Shown: positions 12,368 through 15,795 of the stretch, one piece after another
How the letters are laid out: every line of letters begins with the position of its first letter
Position numbering within the stretch: the first letter of the stretch is position 1
From: JBAVQS01 sp049694275
GTDB lineage: Bacteria > Chloroflexota > Anaerolineae > UBA4142 > SHND01
Length of the DNA stretch: 15,795 nt
Direction of reading: 5' to 3'
Assembly: GCA_049694275.1 (NCBI GenBank)
Contig: JBAVQS010000359.1
Span: 1-15,795 of the forward strand
Translations under genes and position numbers: made by a program
The notes under the pieces: model-generated
Databases searched by the model: none
Told to the model about the DNA's origin: nothing
What the model saw: the letters and a program-made list of their open reading frames with translations, nothing else

Positions 12368-15091
12368 CTACCTGTTTTCGTACTCGGCTATCACCGCCAG
12401 GTCCTTGAACTTGGCGCGCTTTTCGTCAAAGAACATGTTGAATTCGGTCGTCGGCCCGTGCCGGTGCTTGGCGACAATGATCTCAGCCAGGTTCTCCGGA
12501 TACGGCTTGTTCGGGTGCACCCGCGACCAGGATTCTTCGGTCGGATAATAGATCTTTTCGCGATAGATAAAGACGACGATGTCCGCATCCTGCTCGATCG
12601 AGTTGTGCACGACCATATCACCGGCGATAAAGTTATGCAACCCCTCGACCGTCAAGTCGTAAACCTCGGTTTCGCCGTCCGGTTCTATCGATGAAATTTC
12701 GTCCCAGTACACATCGCTCTCGGCGAGCCTGGCAAGCTCTTGAGACTGGATAGCTTCCGCCAAGCGCGCGGCGCGATCTCTGCTAATATTTTGCTTGTAC
12801 AGAGTGGTGCCACAATAAGCATTACCCAAGCTCGCTTGCATCTGACGAGTTGTAATGCCGGCCATCTGCATCGCGGGGACGGCATAAAGCCGCCATACCT
12901 CGCGTGGAACTACATCCCGGTTTGTGTTTGCTGGCCGGTCGAGCATGTAATCGACAATGGCTGCCTGGTGCTGCGTTTTGTGCGCCCCTAGCGCGCCGAC
13001 TTGGGAAATAAAACGGTCGATATCTTGCTTTCCGCTAATCACAACATGATACTGATCTCGCCCCTTATCTGTTTGTGCCAGGCGGCGTAGAACAGCATTG
13101 ATACCCAAGCGGAGCAAAAGCGATTGTACATTCTGTGCAAGCTCAGGACTGCTTGAGGCGTAGTAGACACTTGCATAATGACCGACACCACGACTGTAGT
13201 GGATACAACCATCCGTAGCCCACAAGTGTCTCAGAAAACGCGCAATCCCTGATGCGGGTTGAGCAAAAACACTTTCCGGCACCCGCTTTTCAAAAGAGCG
13301 CAAGCCAAAGACTCCCAGGTCCTTTAACCACGCTGTAATCGGATTATGTGTGTTATGGGTAAGATGCTGCCGCGCAGATAAATAGACCTGGTACCAGTTC
13401 CGCTCCTGCTTGATGCGCGGTTCGATCTCATCTCCAAAAACCTGTCCTGCCAAATTGGCAACCGTTTCCGCCAGTCCGAGCTCGCAAGTGGTGTATTGAA
13501 TTGCATGCCGAGGTAACGTGCAGCCATCGCCGATCAAGTGTCCTAATAAGCCAAGCTCTGCGTCCGACATTGTCGCCTGCTCGGGGCCGGAGAGTTGCCG
13601 GGGTAACGCAATGCGTATATCAGGATGGAGTTCGTCGAGACGCTTCCAGCCGTCAATGGTCAGAAATTGGTGATTGGCGGTTGCACGCAGCGTGCGGCCC
13701 AGGCGCGTGGTCAGTCGATAAACCGGTTTGTGCCCCGTTGGGAAAGCCTTGAGAACGCGGCGTCGTTCGAGTTGCCAGGACGCGGGATTGAGCGCGAGAA
13801 CGTTAAACCCGCTCTGCCCTACCAACTCATCAATGCGACGATAGGCTCCTTGATCGGGTAGGTAGACGGGTGTCTCGCCTGCCAGGCAGCCTGACTCGCG
13901 CAGGTCGGATAACTGGGGCCGCCTGTCGGTGCGGCTCTCGACCGCGCGTGAGAGTTGGGAAAGGGCGACGACCGGCACGTCAATCTCGCGCGCAAGAAAT
14001 TTGAGCTGGCGCGAGATATTGGACATTTCCTGCACGCGGTTCTCGGAGTGGCCCCGGTCTGTCATCAACTGCAAATAGTCCACGATGACCAGGTCGAGGC
14101 CGCCGGTCTCGGCGGCGAGGCGGCGACACTTGCTGCGGATTTCGAGCGGCGTGACGAGCGAGGTTTCGTCGATATAAATCTCTGCCTCCGACAACATTCC
14201 GGTGGAGCGCGCCAGGACGCTCCACTGCTCGTCGGTGATATTGCCGAGGCGCAGGCTCTGAGAATCGACACGCATCTGCTCGTAATTGCCCGGAAATTCG
14301 CTGGCGACCACGTCCGCGACCTGCGCCATCAGGCGCTCGACCAACTGCGCCGCCGACATTTCCAGGCTAAAGATGGCGATGCGCTTGCGCTTTTGGACCG
14401 CAGCATGGTAGCAGATAGAAAGGGCAAAACTGGTCTTGCCCGACCCCGGGCGGCCAGCGACGATAATGAGGTCGCTCTTTTGCAGCCCGCCCAGCACCTT
14501 GTCGAGGTCGGCAAAGCCGCTCTGCACGCCCAGCGTCTCCCCCTGATGCTCGCGCAAATAATCGATGCGGTCGATCCACTTGTCCACCGCACGCCGGATG
14601 GGGATGAGCTCCTGGGTCTGGCGGCGGTTCGCTACATCGAAAATGATCTGCTCGGCGCGCGAGATCTGGCTGTCGAGCGATTCCTCGCCCTCATACGCCA
14701 GCCCTGCGATCTCGGTCGAAGCCTGGAGGAGTTGGCGCTGCACCGAGGCGGCCTCCACCAACCGCCCATAATGTTCGACGTGCGCCGCCGTAGGGACCGA
14801 ATTGAGAAGCACGGTCAGGTAGGGTGAGCCGCCCACCGAGCCAAGCTTGGCGCGCTGGTCGAGGCTGGAGATCACGCTAAGCAGGTCGATCGGCTCGCGC
14901 CGGTCGTGCAAGTCCAGGATCGCTTCATAGATCCAGGCGTGCTTTTCAAGGTAAAAATCCGGCGGTTGCAAAAAGGCCGCGACCCGGGTAATCGCGTCGG
15001 GATCGAGCAAGAGCGCGCCCAGGACCGCCTGCTCGGCGTCCGGGTTGCTCGGAATATTTCGTTCCAGCGAGCGCGAGGTCGTATCAGCCAT
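12368..15091 (-). CDS. dnaB: replicative DNA helicase DnaB with intein
   Basis: The 907-residue precursor encodes a 478-residue helicase interrupted by an intein at residues 402-830. The helicase part has the N-terminal helical domain (about 13-115), a linker, and the RecA-like motor with Walker A GRPGSGKT (213-220), the SLEMS segment (242-246) and the Walker B-type VIVDYLQLM (335-343). The intein sits exactly between SDLRESG and SIEQDADIV, the site also used by the known Synechocystis DnaB intein. The helicase unwinds DNA at the fork as a ring and is inactive until the intein is removed. No ribosome site is visible before the ATG at 15091, so translation may begin by another route; the N-terminus is otherwise typical. 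It heads the helicase, DnaD and loader run. Confidence 0.97.
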   Translation of the reverse strand: MADTTSRSLERNIPSNPDAEQAVLGALLLDPDAITRVAAFLQPPDFYLEKHAWIYEAILDLHDRREPIDLLSVISSLDQRAKLGSVGGSPYLTVLLNSVPTAAHVEHYGRLVEAASVQRQLLQASTEIAGLAYEGEESLDSQISRAEQIIFDVANRRQTQELIPIRRAVDKWIDRIDYLREHQGETLGVQSGFADLDKVLGGLQKSDLIIVAGRPGSGKTSFALSICYHAAVQKRKRIAIFSLEMSAAQLVERLMAQVADVVASEFPGNYEQMRVDSQSLRLGNITDEQWSVLARSTGMLSEAEIYIDETSLVTPLEIRSKCRRLAAETGGLDLVIVDYLQLMTDRGHSENRVQEMSNISRQLKFLAREIDVPVVALSQLSRAVESRTDRRPQLSDLRESGCLAGETPVYLPDQGAYRRIDELVGQSGFNVLALNPASWQLERRRVLKAFPTGHKPVYRLTTRLGRTLRATANHQFLTIDGWKRLDELHPDIRIALPRQLSGPEQATMSDAELGLLGHLIGDGCTLPRHAIQYTTCELGLAETVANLAGQVFGDEIEPRIKQERNWYQVYLSARQHLTHNTHNPITAWLKDLGVFGLRSFEKRVPESVFAQPASGIARFLRHLWATDGCIHYSRGVGHYASVYYASSSPELAQNVQSLLLRLGINAVLRRLAQTDKGRDQYHVVISGKQDIDRFISQVGALGAHKTQHQAAIVDYMLDRPANTNRDVVPREVWRLYAVPAMQMAGITTRQMQASLGNAYCGTTLYKQNISRDRAARLAEAIQSQELARLAESDVYWDEISSIEPDGETEVYDLTVEGLHNFIAGDMVVHNSIEQDADIVVFIYREKIYYPTEESWSRVHPNKPYPENLAEIIVAKHRHGPTTEFNMFFDEKRAKFKDLAVIAEYENR
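12602..13888 (-). other. DnaB intein with LAGLIDADG homing endonuclease
   Basis: A 429-residue intein (precursor residues 402-830). The splicing ends are intact: Cys402 at the N-junction (CLAGETPVYLP), block B with Thr471 and His474 (TANH), block F/G ending HN at 829-830, and Ser831 as first residue of the C-extein. Two dodecapeptide motifs of the endonuclease are present, LLGHLIGDGC (515-524, Asp522) and FLRHLWATDGC (619-629, Asp627), so both active-site acidic residues are kept. Residues about 742-785 look like an additional helix-turn-helix DNA-contact segment. The DNA is visibly more AT-rich than the flanking helicase (28 of 60 GC in the row from 13321, against 37 of 60 in the row from 14461), consistent with horizontal gain. 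Confidence 0.95.
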
Positions 15092-15173
15092 AAGCGAATA
15101 TGTGCGTAATAGAATTTTTGTTCTAATCTCAAGCCAATAAAAAAACAGAAGCTACCACGCGGGCATGCGCCAA
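15092..15173 (-). other. AT-rich spacer between the BFN-domain gene and dnaB
   Basis: 82 bases with a run of seven T on the minus strand (15138-15144 on the plus strand as A) after a weak GC-rich fold near 15155-15170. It could be a leaky terminator or hold a dnaB promoter; no good -35/-10 pair at normal spacing is seen. Confidence 0.35.
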
Positions 15174-15680
15174 CTAGTTCTGGGGTTCGTCGCTGCCGAG
15201 ATCGGAGAGATCGAGGTCTTCGATCAGATCGCGAAAGGCCGAGAGCTTTTCCGCTTCTTCCGGAGAGACCGCTTCGATATTCTGGCTGGGCGTGATGGCC
15301 GCCTTGTCCAGAACGCTCTCATTCACATAGATCGGCACCTTTAACCGGACGGCGAGGGCAATGGCGTCACTGGGGCGCGAGTCCACCTCGATATGCCGGC
15401 CGTTGATGTCGAGCACAATGCGGGCAAAAAAGATATCGTCGCGTAATTCGTTGACGAGGATATGCGATGCCGTCGCGCCGGTCTCGGCGATGAGATTGCG
15501 CAAAAGGTCATGCGTCAGTGGGCGCGCCACATCCTGCCCTTGCAGCGCAACCGTGATTGCGTCCGACTCGAAAGGCCCGATCCAGATCGGCAAATACCGT
15601 CCGGTATTATCCTTCAGGACGACGATGCGATGATGAGAGACGAGACTCACCCGAATACTGTCTATCTGTACTTCGATCAT
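15174..15680 (-). CDS. BFN-domain (DUF151) bifunctional-nuclease family protein
   Basis: A 168-residue protein. Residues about 1-135 match the BFN/DUF151 domain: MIEVQIDSIRVS at the start, LPIWIGPFESDAI (about 30-42), LTHDLLRNLI (55-64) and RPSDAIALAVRLKVPIYV (about 102-119). Members are small soluble proteins; plant relatives are reported to have nuclease activity, but the bacterial role is unsettled. An acidic tail (about 139-168) follows. The ATG at 15680 is the only in-frame start at the conserved N-terminus; the nearest GGAGG is 14 bases upstream, longer than usual. The gene probably has its own promoter (15773-15778) and may read into dnaB across 82 bases. Confidence 0.9.
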   Translation of the reverse strand: MIEVQIDSIRVSLVSHHRIVVLKDNTGRYLPIWIGPFESDAITVALQGQDVARPLTHDLLRNLIAETGATASHILVNELRDDIFFARIVLDINGRHIEVDSRPSDAIALAVRLKVPIYVNESVLDKAAITPSQNIEAVSPEEAEKLSAFRDLIEDLDLSDLGSDEPQN

Positions 15681-15710
15681 CGTTCTACGCGTAACCTCCG
15701 TGACACACCC

Positions 15711-15737
15711 TGGCGCCGGCTCTAGCGAGCGGCGCCA
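15711..15737. promoter_or_regulatory. GC-rich hairpin in the BFN-gene leader
   Basis: TGGCGCC plus GCTC (15711-15717, 15719-15722) pairs with GAGC plus GGCGCCA (15727-15737) around a TAGC loop, with one bulged G at 15718. It lies in the predicted leader, between the -10 and the start codon. Confidence 0.5.
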
Positions 15738-15772
15738 AACGGATTGTGACCGTTTCCGTTGTCCGCGCGGCC

Positions 15773-15778
15773 ATTATA
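15773..15778 (-). promoter_or_regulatory. -10 element of the BFN-gene promoter
   Basis: A perfect TATAAT on the minus strand, preceded by TGG, which gives an extended -10 (TGnTATAAT). Any -35 would lie at or past the window edge. The leader would be about 85 bases. Confidence 0.65.
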
Positions 15779-15795
15779 CCACATTCCACAGTGTG

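Overview
The window is about 15.8 kb of moderately GC-rich bacterial chromosome, roughly 55-62% GC by eye. It is densely coded and most genes lie on the minus strand. The mix points to a Gram-positive-like or deep-branching bacterium, most likely Chloroflexota. The reasons are a DnaB-DnaD-DnaI type helicase-loading operon, a BFN/DUF151 nuclease-domain protein, a Tat-exported HybA-like ferredoxin with an NrfD/HybB anchor, and strong AGGAGG ribosome sites. The phylum is an inference from gene content only. No rRNA, tRNA, CRISPR array or transposase was seen.

Layout from left to right. (1) 6-3410, minus: a newly noticed 43-residue single-span membrane protein, a P-type cation ATPase, and a TraR/DksA-type zinc-finger protein. 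(2) 3522-5433, minus: a two-component pair, response regulator then histidine kinase, joined by an ATGA overlap, with its own promoter and terminator. (3) 5454-8850, minus: a four-gene membrane electron-transfer operon made of two paralogous small membrane proteins, a 16-cysteine Tat-exported ferredoxin and a polytopic NrfD/HybB quinone-site subunit. It is bounded by a promoter and a strong terminator and carries no catalytic subunit. (4) 8975-10227, plus: a divergent promoter driving a 73-residue [4Fe-4S] protein and folD. (5) 10322-15778, minus: a replication block of BFN-domain protein, intein-containing DnaB helicase, DnaD-like protein and an unusual tandem-duplicated DnaI/DnaC-like ATPase.

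How the genes fit together. The replication genes form a helicase plus helicase-loading set. The loader has two intact AAA+ modules in one chain, and the helicase must splice out a 429-residue endonuclease-containing intein before it can work. The HybA/NrfD operon would pass electrons between an exported Fe-S protein and the quinone pool. Its partner enzyme is not in this window, and two small proteins sharing a transmembrane signature with the first helix of the NrfD protein look like dedicated subunits. The divergent Fe-S/folD unit ties one-carbon (folate) metabolism to a small iron-sulfur protein, and the region between the two operons holds repeated GGGGG/CCCCC elements that could co-regulate both.

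The best candidates for something not yet described are the orphan HybA/NrfD operon with its two small paralogues, the double-AAA+ helicase loader, the Fe-S protein paired with FolD, and the small membrane protein ahead of the P-type ATPase.
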